From Deltaproteobacteria bacterium (GTDB taxonomy: Bacteria; Myxococcota; UBA727; VGSZ01), in NCBI GenBank assembly GCA_016177705.1, contig JACOUT010000011.1, forward strand, positions 248,001 to 312,000: a DNA stretch of 64,000 nt, read 5' to 3'. Both the position numbers and the translations under genes were made by a program. The notes below the pieces were generated by a model that had not been told where the DNA came from, did not search any database, and saw only the letters and a program-made list of their open reading frames with translations. Below are positions 35,520 through 44,203 of the stretch, one piece after another (the stretch's first letter is position 1; each line of letters begins with the position of its first letter).

Positions 35520-37010
35520 ATGATCGAGTTCGAAGACAACAGGCAGAACGGCCCACGCATCAAGGTCATCGGCGTCGGCGGCGGCGGCGGCAACGCCATC
35601 AACAACATGATCGATCGCGGCATCGCCGGCGTCGAGTTTTTGGCCGGCAATACCGACGTGCAGGCGCTCGAAATGAGCCGCGCTCCAAACAAGCTGCAGC
35701 TCGGGCAGGGCAGCACCAAGGGCCTCGGCGCCGGTGCCAAGCCCGACGTGGGCGCTGGCGCCGCCAAGGAGAGCATCGACCGCATCGAGGAGCTCTTGCA
35801 CGGCGCCGACATGGTGTTCGTTGCCGCCGGCATGGGCGGCGGCACCGGCACGGGTGCCGCGCCCATCATCGCCGACGTAGCGCGCCGGCAGGGCGCGCTC
35901 ACCGTCGGCGTGGTGACGCGGCCCTTCGCCTTCGAGGGCAACCGGCGCAAGAAGCAGGCGGAGCGCGGCATCGAGGCGCTCAAGGCCGCGGTCGACACGC
36001 TGATCATCGTGCCCAACGACCGGCTGCTGCAGTTGTGCAGCCCCGACACGACCATGCTCGACTCGTTCAAGCTGGCCGACCAGGTGCTGTTCAACGCTGT
36101 CAAGGGCATCTCCGACATCATCACCCAGCAGGGCGTCATCAACGTCGACTTCGCCGACGCGGTCAGCGTGATGAGTGCGCAAGGGCTGGCGCTGATGGGC
36201 ATCGGCCGTGGCGCAGGCGAGCGGCGTGCGCTCGACGCCGCCAACGCCGCCATCTCGAGCCCGCTGCTCGAGGAGGTGAGCGTCGACGGTGCCACCGGCA
36301 TCCTGGTCAACGTCACCGGCGGGCCGAGCCTGACGCTGCACGAGGTGAACGCGGCCATCGCGCTCATCACCGAGGCGGCGCACGAAGATGCCAACATCAT
36401 CTTCGGCTACGTCGTCGACGAGGCGATGGGCGAGGATGTGGCCATCACGGTCATCGCTACCGGCTTCGAGCGGGCGCGGCGCGAGGCGGAGCAGGCGTCG
36501 CACGCGACGGTGGCGCCGCCGGCCGCGCAGCAGCGCACCGATCCGGACGTGCCGACGTACATCAGGAACGGCTGGCGCGACGGCAAGACCATGCGGGGGC
36601 CGCTGCCGCAGGCCGAGCTGCCGCTGGCACCGCCCGAGGCGATGCTGGCGGCGTCGCCGGAGGTGCCGGCGCTCGCTGCCGCAGCCTCGTCCCTGATCGC
36701 GCTCGAGGTCGCGACCATCCAGGCGGCGGCTCCCGCGCCGCTGCCGATGACCACGACGCGCGCCGAGCCCCCGTCGCTGTTGCCGGCGCCGCCGCACGCC
36801 AGCCTCGAGCCGGTGCCGTCGGCGTCGGTGGCGCCGGTGGCACACCCGACGCCGCGGCGCGGTGGTATCGCCATGCTGCCGCCGGTGGAGGACGACCACC
36901 CACGCAAGCAGCGCAGCGTGCATCGCGAGGCGGTGCTGGCGATGACCGCGGCGCTCGGCGAGGACGACGAGTACGACATCCCGGCGTTCCTGCGGCGCAA
37001 CGCAGAGTGA
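35520..37010 (+). CDS. ftsZ: cell division GTPase FtsZ
   Basis: A 496-residue tubulin homologue forming the Z ring. GTP-binding T-loop GGGTGTGAAP near residue 105, VGGGGGNAINNM at the N terminus, and the T7-loop NVDFADAV with its catalytic Asp. The globular core ends near residue 325. It is followed by an unusually long Pro/Ala-rich linker of about 150 residues, and then the conserved C-terminal peptide EYDIPAFLRR that binds FtsA. ATG at 35520 with AGGAGA upstream. Final gene of the cluster, closed by hairpins at 37016-37053 and 37105-37140. Confidence 0.96.
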   Translation: MIEFEDNRQNGPRIKVIGVGGGGGNAINNMIDRGIAGVEFLAGNTDVQALEMSRAPNKLQLGQGSTKGLGAGAKPDVGAGAAKESIDRIEELLHGADMVFVAAGMGGGTGTGAAPIIADVARRQGALTVGVVTRPFAFEGNRRKKQAERGIEALKAAVDTLIIVPNDRLLQLCSPDTTMLDSFKLADQVLFNAVKGISDIITQQGVINVDFADAVSVMSAQGLALMGIGRGAGERRALDAANAAISSPLLEEVSVDGATGILVNVTGGPSLTLHEVNAAIALITEAAHEDANIIFGYVVDEAMGEDVAITVIATGFERARREAEQASHATVAPPAAQQRTDPDVPTYIRNGWRDGKTMRGPLPQAELPLAPPEAMLAASPEVPALAAAASSLIALEVATIQAAAPAPLPMTTTRAEPPSLLPAPPHASLEPVPSASVAPVAHPTPRRGGIAMLPPVEDDHPRKQRSVHREAVLAMTAALGEDDEYDIPAFLRRNAE

Positions 37011-37104
37011 GTCGCGGACCCTTGCGCTCGCCAGCGTGACCGTGCGAGGGTCCCTTTAGTTCGACATTCGCTTGTTCGTGGAACTTGATTGTGGAAGTGG
37101 CGTC

Positions 37105-37140
37105 GCGGCCCTCGACCCCGGTGGTCGAGGGCCGCTTCGT
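37105..37140. terminator. strong hairpin terminator after ftsZ
   Basis: Perfect 13-bp stem, 37105-37117 with 37123-37135, loop CCGGT, followed by TTCGTCTTGT. A second imperfect hairpin lies just before it (37016-37022 with 37047-37053, followed by CTTTAG). Placed between convergent ftsZ and the beta-helix gene, it can serve both. Confidence 0.8.
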
Positions 37141-37183
37141 CTTGTGGGTGTGGCGGCCCTCGTGAGCGCCTGTCGGAAATGAG

Positions 37184-40100
37184 TCAGGGGCGCTCGTCGC
37201 AGCCGATGTCGGGTCCGCTGCCCTGCGGTCGGGTCTCGCCGTCGATGTCATCGACGGCCGAGGCGTCGGGGTCGGCGGCGTCGACCAGCGCGTTGGCGCC
37301 GACCGCCAGGTGGCCGGTGGCGTCGACCAGCGTGGCGGGCACCACCACGCAGGTCTGGCAGCCCAGCTCGGCGAGGCGCTGCGCCGTGCTCACCTGCTCG
37401 GCGCCGGCGACGACCAGCGTGCCGCTGTCGTCGAACGCGAGCGCCGAGGCGGCCAGCCACGGCGGGGCGGCGAGCGCGCGCAGGCCAGGCTCGCCGAACA
37501 GCGCCGAGCTGGCGATGGTCAGCGAGCCACCCGCCGTCACGTCGACGGCGTCGACGTCGGAGACCAGCGTGGTGCTGCGCACGGTCGCGGGGCCGGCGCT
37601 CTGCAAGGCGATGGCGCCGCGCGCGGTCACGAACGACGAGCTGAGCGTCAGCCCCCCGGCGTGGACGATGCCCACGCCGCCGGCGGCGTCGAGGTCGATG
37701 ACGGTGCGCTCGATGGTCGAGGCGCCGCCGGCAAGGCGCACGCCCGCTGCCCCCGGTCCGTCCACCGTCACCACCGCATCGCGCACGACCGCGCCCCTCG
37801 CCACCAGCGCGGCGCCGCCGACGGACCCCTGAGCGGTGAGGCTGCCGCCGTCGACGACCACGAAGCCTGCCGGCACCGAGCAGGCGGCGTCGACGCCGGT
37901 GAGGTCGCAGCCCGACAGCGAGACGAAGCCGGCGTCGCCGTCGAGCGCCCGTGCCGCGGCTACCGTGAGGCTGGCCGCGAGCACGTCACCGGCGCCCACC
38001 AGCAGGACGCCGGTGACGCCGTCGCCCGCGACAGTCACCGCGCTCTCGTTGGCGCTGAGCGAGGTGCCCTCGACGATCACGCCGCGTGCACCGTCACCGG
38101 CTGCGGTCAGCACCGCACGATCGAGCGCGAGCGCGCCCTGCGAGCAACTGATGGCGACGGCACCGGGGATCTCGACGCCGTCCGGCGCCGTGCGGAGCTG
38201 CCCGCCAAGGAGCGCGCTGCCGCTCGCGCCGACCAGCCGCACGGCCATCGCCTGGTCGCCCACGGCCGAGGCGCCGGTCACCTGGCTCGCCGCGTCGACC
38301 GTGACCACGGAGTCGGCGGCGTCGAGCCCAATCGCAGCGATGCCGGTCCCGCCGACGAGCGTTGCCGCCGACAGCTCGACGTTGCAGTGGTCGGCGGCGA
38401 CGGCGCGCGCTTGGTTCGCGGACTGCCCACCCGAAAGAGCGGCGCTCTCGACGGTGAGCGTGCCGTGGTCGCACAGCACCGCGGTGGAGTCGTCGCCGCC
38501 GTCACCGGCGGTGACCGAGCCGCCGCGCACGCGCAGCACCGCGCCGGGGGCGACGACGACGGTGGCGCCGCCGTCGAAAGAACCTACCAGCGACTGCACC
38601 GTCGTGTCCTCGATGACGCCGTTGGCCTGGGCCGCGACCAGCACGGCGCTGCCGGCAACTCCGGTTGCCTTCTCGACCACGCACTGTGCGAGCGACGCGC
38701 TACCTGCCATCGCCACCGCCGATCCCTCGTCGTCGAGCCGCAGGTGGAGCGCCGCCAGCTTGCCGCCGCTCACGGCCAGACCGTCACCGATGAGCGGCAG
38801 CAGCGTCTCGCCGCCGCCCGGCAGGTAGTCGGTGCCGTCGAAGTGGAGGCCGCCGCGCAATGACAGCCCGTCGGGGAGCACGACGCTCACCGGCGCGTGC
38901 TCTCCTTCGGCGAGCAGCAACTCGGACAGCTCATGGTCGAGCGCCGTCGGCAAGGCGCCCGTCAGCGTGCGGAACGGCGCCGCTGCGGTCCCTGTGCCGG
39001 CGACGTCGTCACCGAGCAGCGGGTCGACATAGGGGCCCGCCTCCTCCACCACCACTTCCTGGATGGCCGAGCCACCGAGCCCCTGATCGTCGAACGCGCT
39101 GATCTCGAAGTGGTAGGTCTCCCCTGCGGCACCGGCGACCAACGTGGCGAGCAGCTCCACCGGCTCGTCCAACAAGATCACGGGGTCGTCGTCGAGTTGG
39201 CGCACCGTCACGCTGCTCAACACGCCGGAGTCCGGATCTTCCGCTACGCGGCCGTCGACGGTGAAGGTCTGGCCAGGCGCCACGAAGCGGCGCGGCGCGA
39301 TCGGCACCAGCGGTCGTTGATTCTCGGCGTCCAGGCTGACGATGACGCGCACGGTGTCGGGCGCCGACTCGACGGTGCCGTCGTCGGCGACGACATGGAA
39401 CAGAAGTATGCCGGCCATGGTGGGCGCGACGAACACCCCGGTGCCTTCCTGGGGCGGTGCAACGTCGCCGAGCACCTGGGTGACGCGCAGCTCGAGCGCA
39501 TCACCGTCGAGGTCGAACGAGCCCGCGGTGTCGATGCGGAAGCGGGCCGACGGCTGCACGATGCGGTCGTCGCCCGCAGACGCCTCGGGCGCGACGTTGA
39601 GGTCGCCGTCCGTCACCTCGACGAAGGCGACGCGCACGCCGCCCGACGCGCTGCCGCGACGCTCTTCGCCGGCGAACGCCAAGCGCGCGCGCCGGCGTGG
39701 CGCCGTGAAGGCAACCTGGTCACCTTCGACCAGTCCGCCGAGAACGTCGCTGGTGCCGTCGGCGGCCCAGACGTAGGCGTTCGACGAAGGGTCGGCCGTG
39801 AAGGAGAGCGTCGCCGAGCCGCCGGGCGCGGCGAATGGCGAGCGCGTCAGCCTCGTCTCGACTGGCATCACGGTGTCGGCCGGCCAGAAGACGCGCGTGG
39901 CGGGCGCGAGGCCGCGGCCGGCCTCGTCGACGGCATCGACCACTACGCCGCACGGCAGCACGTCGGGCAGCGTCACCGTCACCGTCGTGCCGTCGACGGA
40001 GGCCAGGCCACCGCGGCAGGCGCTTGCGCTCATGCTGACGACGCCGGTTGGCGTCCCCGCGACGCCGACCGAGAAGGTGTGCGTGCCGCCCGGCTCGGCC

Positions 40101-40540
40101 ACGGCGTCCGCGGGCACCTGCACGAAGGCCGGACCGTTACCCACGTCGGCGCCCACCACGACGGTGACGCGGTCCACGCTGACGTCGCCGTTGCTCTCGG
40201 CCCGTAGCTCGAAGCCGAGCATGGCGGGTGAGAGCGGCGCCACGAAGCTCGGTAGCGTCGACGACGGGTTGGTGAGCAGCACGGGCGCGCCCAGCACCTG
40301 AGACCAGGAGAGCAGCGGTTCCCCCGCAAGCGCGCGCGTCCCCTCGGCGGCGAGCTGCACCCGGCTGCCCTCGAGCACCGCCAGGTCGGCGCCGGCGAGC
40401 GCGAGCACGCCGCCGTTGCCCGGCTCGGGGCCGGCGTCGGGCGTCGGCAAGGTGGGCAGGGTAGGACAGGCGCTGCACAGCAGCGCCGCGAGGGTGCCGG
40501 TCGCCACGCTCCCGTTGGTGCACCGCGCGCTCGTCGCCAC
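37184..40540 (-). CDS. large exported beta-helix surface protein
   Basis: About 1118 residues. The N terminus has a hydrophobic export signal rich in Cys (TGTLAALLCSACP), an imperfect lipobox, so lipidation is possible. Residues about 30-480 are several immunoglobulin-like/PKD-type domains (APEASAGDDRIVQPSA; DGRVAEDPDSGV). Near 503 the motif YVDPLLGDDVAGTGT with PFRTLTGAL is the DUF1565-like entry to a right-handed parallel beta helix that fills the rest. The C terminus DIDGETRP...DIGCDE is the usual closing motif of such proteins. Probably adhesive or structural. The start is uncertain: GTG 40540 is chosen; GTG 40507 is an alternative, and an upstream ATG at 40618 would overlap pgpA. Confidence 0.78.
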   Translation of the reverse strand: MATSARCTNGSVATGTLAALLCSACPTLPTLPTPDAGPEPGNGGVLALAGADLAVLEGSRVQLAAEGTRALAGEPLLSWSQVLGAPVLLTNPSSTLPSFVAPLSPAMLGFELRAESNGDVSVDRVTVVVGADVGNGPAFVQVPADAVAEPGGTHTFSVGVAGTPTGVVSMSASACRGGLASVDGTTVTVTLPDVLPCGVVVDAVDEAGRGLAPATRVFWPADTVMPVETRLTRSPFAAPGGSATLSFTADPSSNAYVWAADGTSDVLGGLVEGDQVAFTAPRRRARLAFAGEERRGSASGGVRVAFVEVTDGDLNVAPEASAGDDRIVQPSARFRIDTAGSFDLDGDALELRVTQVLGDVAPPQEGTGVFVAPTMAGILLFHVVADDGTVESAPDTVRVIVSLDAENQRPLVPIAPRRFVAPGQTFTVDGRVAEDPDSGVLSSVTVRQLDDDPVILLDEPVELLATLVAGAAGETYHFEISAFDDQGLGGSAIQEVVVEEAGPYVDPLLGDDVAGTGTAAAPFRTLTGALPTALDHELSELLLAEGEHAPVSVVLPDGLSLRGGLHFDGTDYLPGGGETLLPLIGDGLAVSGGKLAALHLRLDDEGSAVAMAGSASLAQCVVEKATGVAGSAVLVAAQANGVIEDTTVQSLVGSFDGGATVVVAPGAVLRVRGGSVTAGDGGDDSTAVLCDHGTLTVESAALSGGQSANQARAVAADHCNVELSAATLVGGTGIAAIGLDAADSVVTVDAASQVTGASAVGDQAMAVRLVGASGSALLGGQLRTAPDGVEIPGAVAISCSQGALALDRAVLTAAGDGARGVIVEGTSLSANESAVTVAGDGVTGVLLVGAGDVLAASLTVAAARALDGDAGFVSLSGCDLTGVDAACSVPAGFVVVDGGSLTAQGSVGGAALVARGAVVRDAVVTVDGPGAAGVRLAGGASTIERTVIDLDAAGGVGIVHAGGLTLSSSFVTARGAIALQSAGPATVRSTTLVSDVDAVDVTAGGSLTIASSALFGEPGLRALAAPPWLAASALAFDDSGTLVVAGAEQVSTAQRLAELGCQTCVVVPATLVDATGHLAVGANALVDAADPDASAVDDIDGETRPQGSGPDIGCDERP

Positions 40541-40587
40541 GGGCTCATGGTACCCGCAGCCCGCGTGACGCGCTATGCGAGGGCTCG

Positions 40588-41109
40588 ATGGACGCAGGCA
40601 GCGATCGACGCACGACAACGCCGGCCTGGGCCGTGGTCGTCGGCACCTTCGGCGGCGCCGGCCTGTCGCCCAAGGCGCCCGGCACGGTCGGCTCGATCGC
40701 CTCGCTCGCCCTCTGGGCGCCGCTCGCGCTCGTGGACGTCGCCTGGTGGTGGCGGCTCGCGCTCGCGGCAGCGCTGTTCGCGCTCGGCACGCTCGCCGCC
40801 GAGGCGGTGGTGCGCGGCGAGGGCCGGCAGGACCCGCAGAAGGTCGTGATCGACGAGGTGGTGGGCATGGGTCTCACGTTGTTGTTCGCGTCGAGCTGGA
40901 CCTCGCTCGCGCTCGGCACCGTGTTGTTCCGCGTCTTCGACATCACCAAGCCTTGGCCGGTCAGCCTCGCCGATCGCCGGGTCAAGGGCGGCTTCGGCGT
41001 CATGCTCGACGACGTGCTGGCCGCCGGTTACGCCCTGTCGCTGCTGCTCCTGATCGAGCGCGTGCTGTGGCCGCTGGTCGCGGCGCGTTTCGCCGGAGCT
41101 GCGGCATGA
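40588..41109 (+). CDS. pgpA: phosphatidylglycerophosphatase A
   Basis: A 173-residue membrane phosphatase making phosphatidylglycerol from PG-phosphate. Family motifs KAPGTVGS, VIDEVVGM and FRVFDITKPWP are all clear, and four hydrophobic segments fit the normal topology. ATG at 40588 directly precedes a hydrophilic tail. Twelve bases lie between its stop and cinA, a frequent pairing (pgpA-cinA) in bacteria. Confidence 0.95.
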   Translation: MDAGSDRRTTTPAWAVVVGTFGGAGLSPKAPGTVGSIASLALWAPLALVDVAWWWRLALAAALFALGTLAAEAVVRGEGRQDPQKVVIDEVVGMGLTLLFASSWTSLALGTVLFRVFDITKPWPVSLADRRVKGGFGVMLDDVLAAGYALSLLLLIERVLWPLVAARFAGAAA

Positions 41110-41121
41110 GCGAGGCACTGC

Positions 41122-42396
41122 ATGACTGAGGCACTGCGCATCGTGAGCCTCGCGGTGGGCGACGAGCTGCTCGACGGCCGTGTCGCCGACGGCAACACCA
41201 AGGATCTCGGCGACGCGCTCTCGCAGCTCGGCCTCGAGCTGTGCGCCGCGCGCACCGTGCCGGACGCGCGCGCCGTCGTCGTCGCCGCCGTGCGCGCCGC
41301 CGCCGACGAGGCCGACGTGGTCGTCACCAGCGGCGGCCTCGGTCCCACCTCGGACGACATCACGGCCGAGTGCATCGCCGAGGCGGCCGGCGTGGGCCTG
41401 CGCTTCGACGCCGCGGCGTTCGCGCGCATCGAGGCGATGTTCGCCCTGCGCAGCATCCCCATGCCCGAGAGCAACCGGCGCCAGGCGATGCTGCCCGCCA
41501 CCTCGCGCACGCTCGAGAACGAGCAGGGCACCGCCCCCGGCTTCGTCACCCCCCTCATGGGCGCGCGCGGCCCCGTCGAGGTCTGGTCGTTCCCCGGGGT
41601 GCCGCGTGAGTACCGCCACCTGCTCGAGGATCGCCTGCTACCCGAGCTGCGCGCGCGGCTCGATCGCGGCGCGTCCCGCGTGCTGGTGCGACGCACGCTG
41701 CGATCGCTCGGCTTGTCGGAGAGCGCCGTCGGCGAGCGCCTCGGCGCGCTCGAGCGCGACAACCCCGACGTGCGCGTGCAGTACCGCGCCGCCTGCCCCG
41801 AGATCCTGGTGCGCGTCATCGTCACCGCTTCCGAGCGAGCGCAGGCGGAGGCGCGCGCGGACGAGCTGGCGGCGCGCGCGCGCGCGGACATCGGCGCCAG
41901 CGTCTACGGCGTGGGCGACGAGCCGCTCGAAGAGCGCGTGCTGCGCGCGCTCGAGAACAAGGGCGCCACGCTGGCGGTGGCCGAGAGCTGCACCGGCGGC
42001 CTGGTCGCCAAGCGCCTCACCGACGTGCCGGGCAGCTCGTCGGTGGTGCAGGGCGGCGTGGTCGCGTACGCGAACCAGGTGAAGACGGCCGCGCTCGACG
42101 TGCCGGCGAGCGTGCTCGCCGAGCACGGCGCCGTCTCCGAGGCGGTGGCGCGCGCCATGGCGGACGGCGCGCGCGCACGCTTGGGTGCGGACTGGGCCAT
42201 CTCGACCACCGGCGTCGCCGGGCCCACGGGCGGCAGCGAGGACAAGCCGGTCGGCCTCGTCTGGTTCGGCGTCGCCGGGCCCGGCGGCACTGCGGCGCAC
42301 AAGAAGCGCCTGCCCGACTTCGGCCGTGAGCGCGTCCGCGAGATGGCAGCGGCCTGGGCGCTGCGCTTCCTGCTCGAGGCGGCCGACGTCGCATGA
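41122..42396 (+). CDS. cinA: CinA family nicotinamide-nucleotide amidohydrolase
   Basis: A 424-residue two-domain CinA. The N-terminal molybdopterin-binding-like domain (about 1-170: VGDELLDGRVADGNT, TSGGLGPTSDD) has ADP-ribose pyrophosphatase activity in studied homologues. The C-terminal PncC domain (about 262-420: AESCTGGLVAKRLTDVPGSS, STTGVAGPTGG) deamidates nicotinamide mononucleotide in NAD salvage. ATG at 41122. Overlaps the next gene as ATGA. Confidence 0.94.
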   Translation: MTEALRIVSLAVGDELLDGRVADGNTKDLGDALSQLGLELCAARTVPDARAVVVAAVRAAADEADVVVTSGGLGPTSDDITAECIAEAAGVGLRFDAAAFARIEAMFALRSIPMPESNRRQAMLPATSRTLENEQGTAPGFVTPLMGARGPVEVWSFPGVPREYRHLLEDRLLPELRARLDRGASRVLVRRTLRSLGLSESAVGERLGALERDNPDVRVQYRAACPEILVRVIVTASERAQAEARADELAARARADIGASVYGVGDEPLEERVLRALENKGATLAVAESCTGGLVAKRLTDVPGSSSVVQGGVVAYANQVKTAALDVPASVLAEHGAVSEAVARAMADGARARLGADWAISTTGVAGPTGGSEDKPVGLVWFGVAGPGGTAAHKKRLPDFGRERVREMAAAWALRFLLEAADVA

Positions 42397-42905
42397 AGTT
42401 GCACGTCGACCAGCGCTTCGCGCGCGTCACGCGCGAGCGCTTCGTCGCCACCTATTTCGCTGAGGACTTCAACGACGCGGTGGCCGCCATCTCGGGCCTC
42501 AAGTCGCGCAAGCTCGTCGAGGAGCACATCGAGCCCGACGGTACGCGGGTGCGTCGCGTGCGCATGCAGCCCTCGGCGCGCATCCCGCCGCCCATCGATC
42601 GGGTGATCGGTAGCGCGACCGTCGCCTGGGACGAGGTGCAGCGCTACCACCCCTCCGAGCACCTGCTGCACTTTCATGTCGAGAGCCGCGCGGCCGAGCG
42701 CGTACGCATGGCCGGCGTCATCCGCTTCCTCGAGGACGGCGACGGCGTGCGCCGCGTCATCGACGCCGAGCTGACCATCACAGCACCGCTCGGCTTGGGC
42801 GCGCTCATCGAGCGCTTCGTCATCGCCGAGACCGACCGCGGCTACCGCCGCATGGGCGAGTTCCTGCAACGCTGGCTCGACGAGCACGGCCCCGCGTCGT
42901 CGTGA
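42393..42905 (+). CDS. DUF2505 family protein (START-like fold)
   Basis: A 170-residue protein resembling the DUF2505 family, whose members are predicted to have the START/SRPBCC ligand-pocket fold. No catalytic motif is apparent; conserved-looking stretches are RVRMQPSARIPPP and ITAPLGLGALIERFV. Translationally coupled to cinA through the ATGA overlap, so its role may be linked, but nothing in the sequence says how. Ligand unknown. Confidence 0.72.
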   Translation: MKLHVDQRFARVTRERFVATYFAEDFNDAVAAISGLKSRKLVEEHIEPDGTRVRRVRMQPSARIPPPIDRVIGSATVAWDEVQRYHPSEHLLHFHVESRAAERVRMAGVIRFLEDGDGVRRVIDAELTITAPLGLGALIERFVIAETDRGYRRMGEFLQRWLDEHGPASS

Positions 42906-42914
42906 CGACGCGCG

Positions 42915-43937
42915 CTACTTGGCACTCAGGAATTCGACGGTGTCGCCGCGCTTCCTGACGGTGAACGCCTGGCGCGACTTGCCGCCGCTCTTCACGTGCT
43001 CGGCGATCAGCGAGTAGGGCACGTCGAGCAGCCCGATCGGATCGAGGAACTGGCCCTCGAAATTGGTGACGGCGAAGTGCAGGTGCGGCCCGGTGCTCCG
43101 GCCGGTCGAGCCCACCGCGCCCACCGAGTCGCCCTCCTCGACGGCCTGCATGGGCTGCACGAAGATCTCGGCGAGGTGCGAGTAGTGCGTGCGCACGCCG
43201 TCGCCGTGGTCGACGATCACCTGCTTGCCGTAGCCGCCCTGCGCGCCCGCGTAGACCACGAGGCCCGAGGCCGCGGCATAGACGTTGGCGCCCTCGGGCG
43301 CGTCGAAGTCGGCGCCCGCGTGGAAGCGGCGTTGGCCACTGAAGGGATCGGCGCGAACGCCGAAGGGCGACGACAAGACCAAGGGCGCGAGCGGCGCGCG
43401 CAGCACCAGCTCCCCGTCGAGGCGCGGCACCGGCGCCATGGTGCCCGGCGCATTGGCCTGGCGCAGCTCACCGACGCTCTCGTCGACGGCCTTGAGCGCG
43501 GCCGTCAGGCGGCGCTCGATGCCGTCGGGCAAGAGCACGCCGCGGCGTCGATCGACATCCAGCTCCACCTCGAGCGTGGCGCGCGCGCGCACGAAGGCGC
43601 CCAGGTCGCTCGCGCGCGGCGCGGTCTGGCATGCCTCGCCCACCTCGTCGATCACCTGATCCCACGCCACCGCCCACACGCGGCTGGTCTTCGGCTGCTG
43701 CTTGGACTCGACGCGCGTGGAGACGAACTCGCGCAGCGCGCGGTCGATGCGCAGGCCCGCGGACTGGCCGGGCGGCGCGTGGGCGTCGCTCGCGGCCGCC
43801 GCACGATGCGGCGTGGCTCGGGCGGCGCTGGCGACGGTCGGCTCTGCGTCGGCCCAGCTCACGCGATCGCTGGCACACGACGCCGCTACGGTCATCGCGA
43901 GCAGGGCGATCGGGGTGGCCACGACGACGCGCACCAC
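42915..43937 (-). CDS. M23 family metallopeptidase, predicted lipoprotein
   Basis: A 340-residue predicted periplasmic, lipid-anchored LytM/M23 protein. Signal peptide with lipobox AASC (Cys21). A helical region with some coiled-coil character covers about 65-170. The M23 domain runs from about 185 to 320: zinc ligands in HAGADFD (near 208) and HLHF (near 286) are intact, so an active peptidoglycan endopeptidase is likely. GTG start at 43937, with a second GTG three bases on. Faces the DUF2505 gene. Confidence 0.9.
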   Translation of the reverse strand: MVRVVVATPIALLAMTVAASCASDRVSWADAEPTVASAARATPHRAAAASDAHAPPGQSAGLRIDRALREFVSTRVESKQQPKTSRVWAVAWDQVIDEVGEACQTAPRASDLGAFVRARATLEVELDVDRRRGVLLPDGIERRLTAALKAVDESVGELRQANAPGTMAPVPRLDGELVLRAPLAPLVLSSPFGVRADPFSGQRRFHAGADFDAPEGANVYAAASGLVVYAGAQGGYGKQVIVDHGDGVRTHYSHLAEIFVQPMQAVEEGDSVGAVGSTGRSTGPHLHFAVTNFEGQFLDPIGLLDVPYSLIAEHVKSGGKSRQAFTVRKRGDTVEFLSAK

Positions 43938-44203
43938 CTCAGGTTAGGTGGCGCTCGCCGCGGCCGCCAACCCGCTGCTCGGCGGAGGCACCGACGCATC
44001 GATCTCGTCGTCGAGCGTGGTGGGGAACAGTGGGTAGCGGTGTGACCACGTGCGACGCGGTGCGACATCGTCGCGATCGCAATTGCCCCCCGCGCGGATC
44101 CCCGAGGTGAAAGCGCGTCGAAAACACCATCGCCCCTTTGACCGACCCGGCAGGTGCTGCGAAGACCCGCACCACTGCAGCATTCCTGACAATGGGGTCG
44201 CCC

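Noticed and set aside
34323..36923. Minus-strand 866-codon ORF opposite ftsA-ftsZ
   Set aside because: Shadow of two unmistakable genes; composition is Asp/Val/Arg-rich low complexity.
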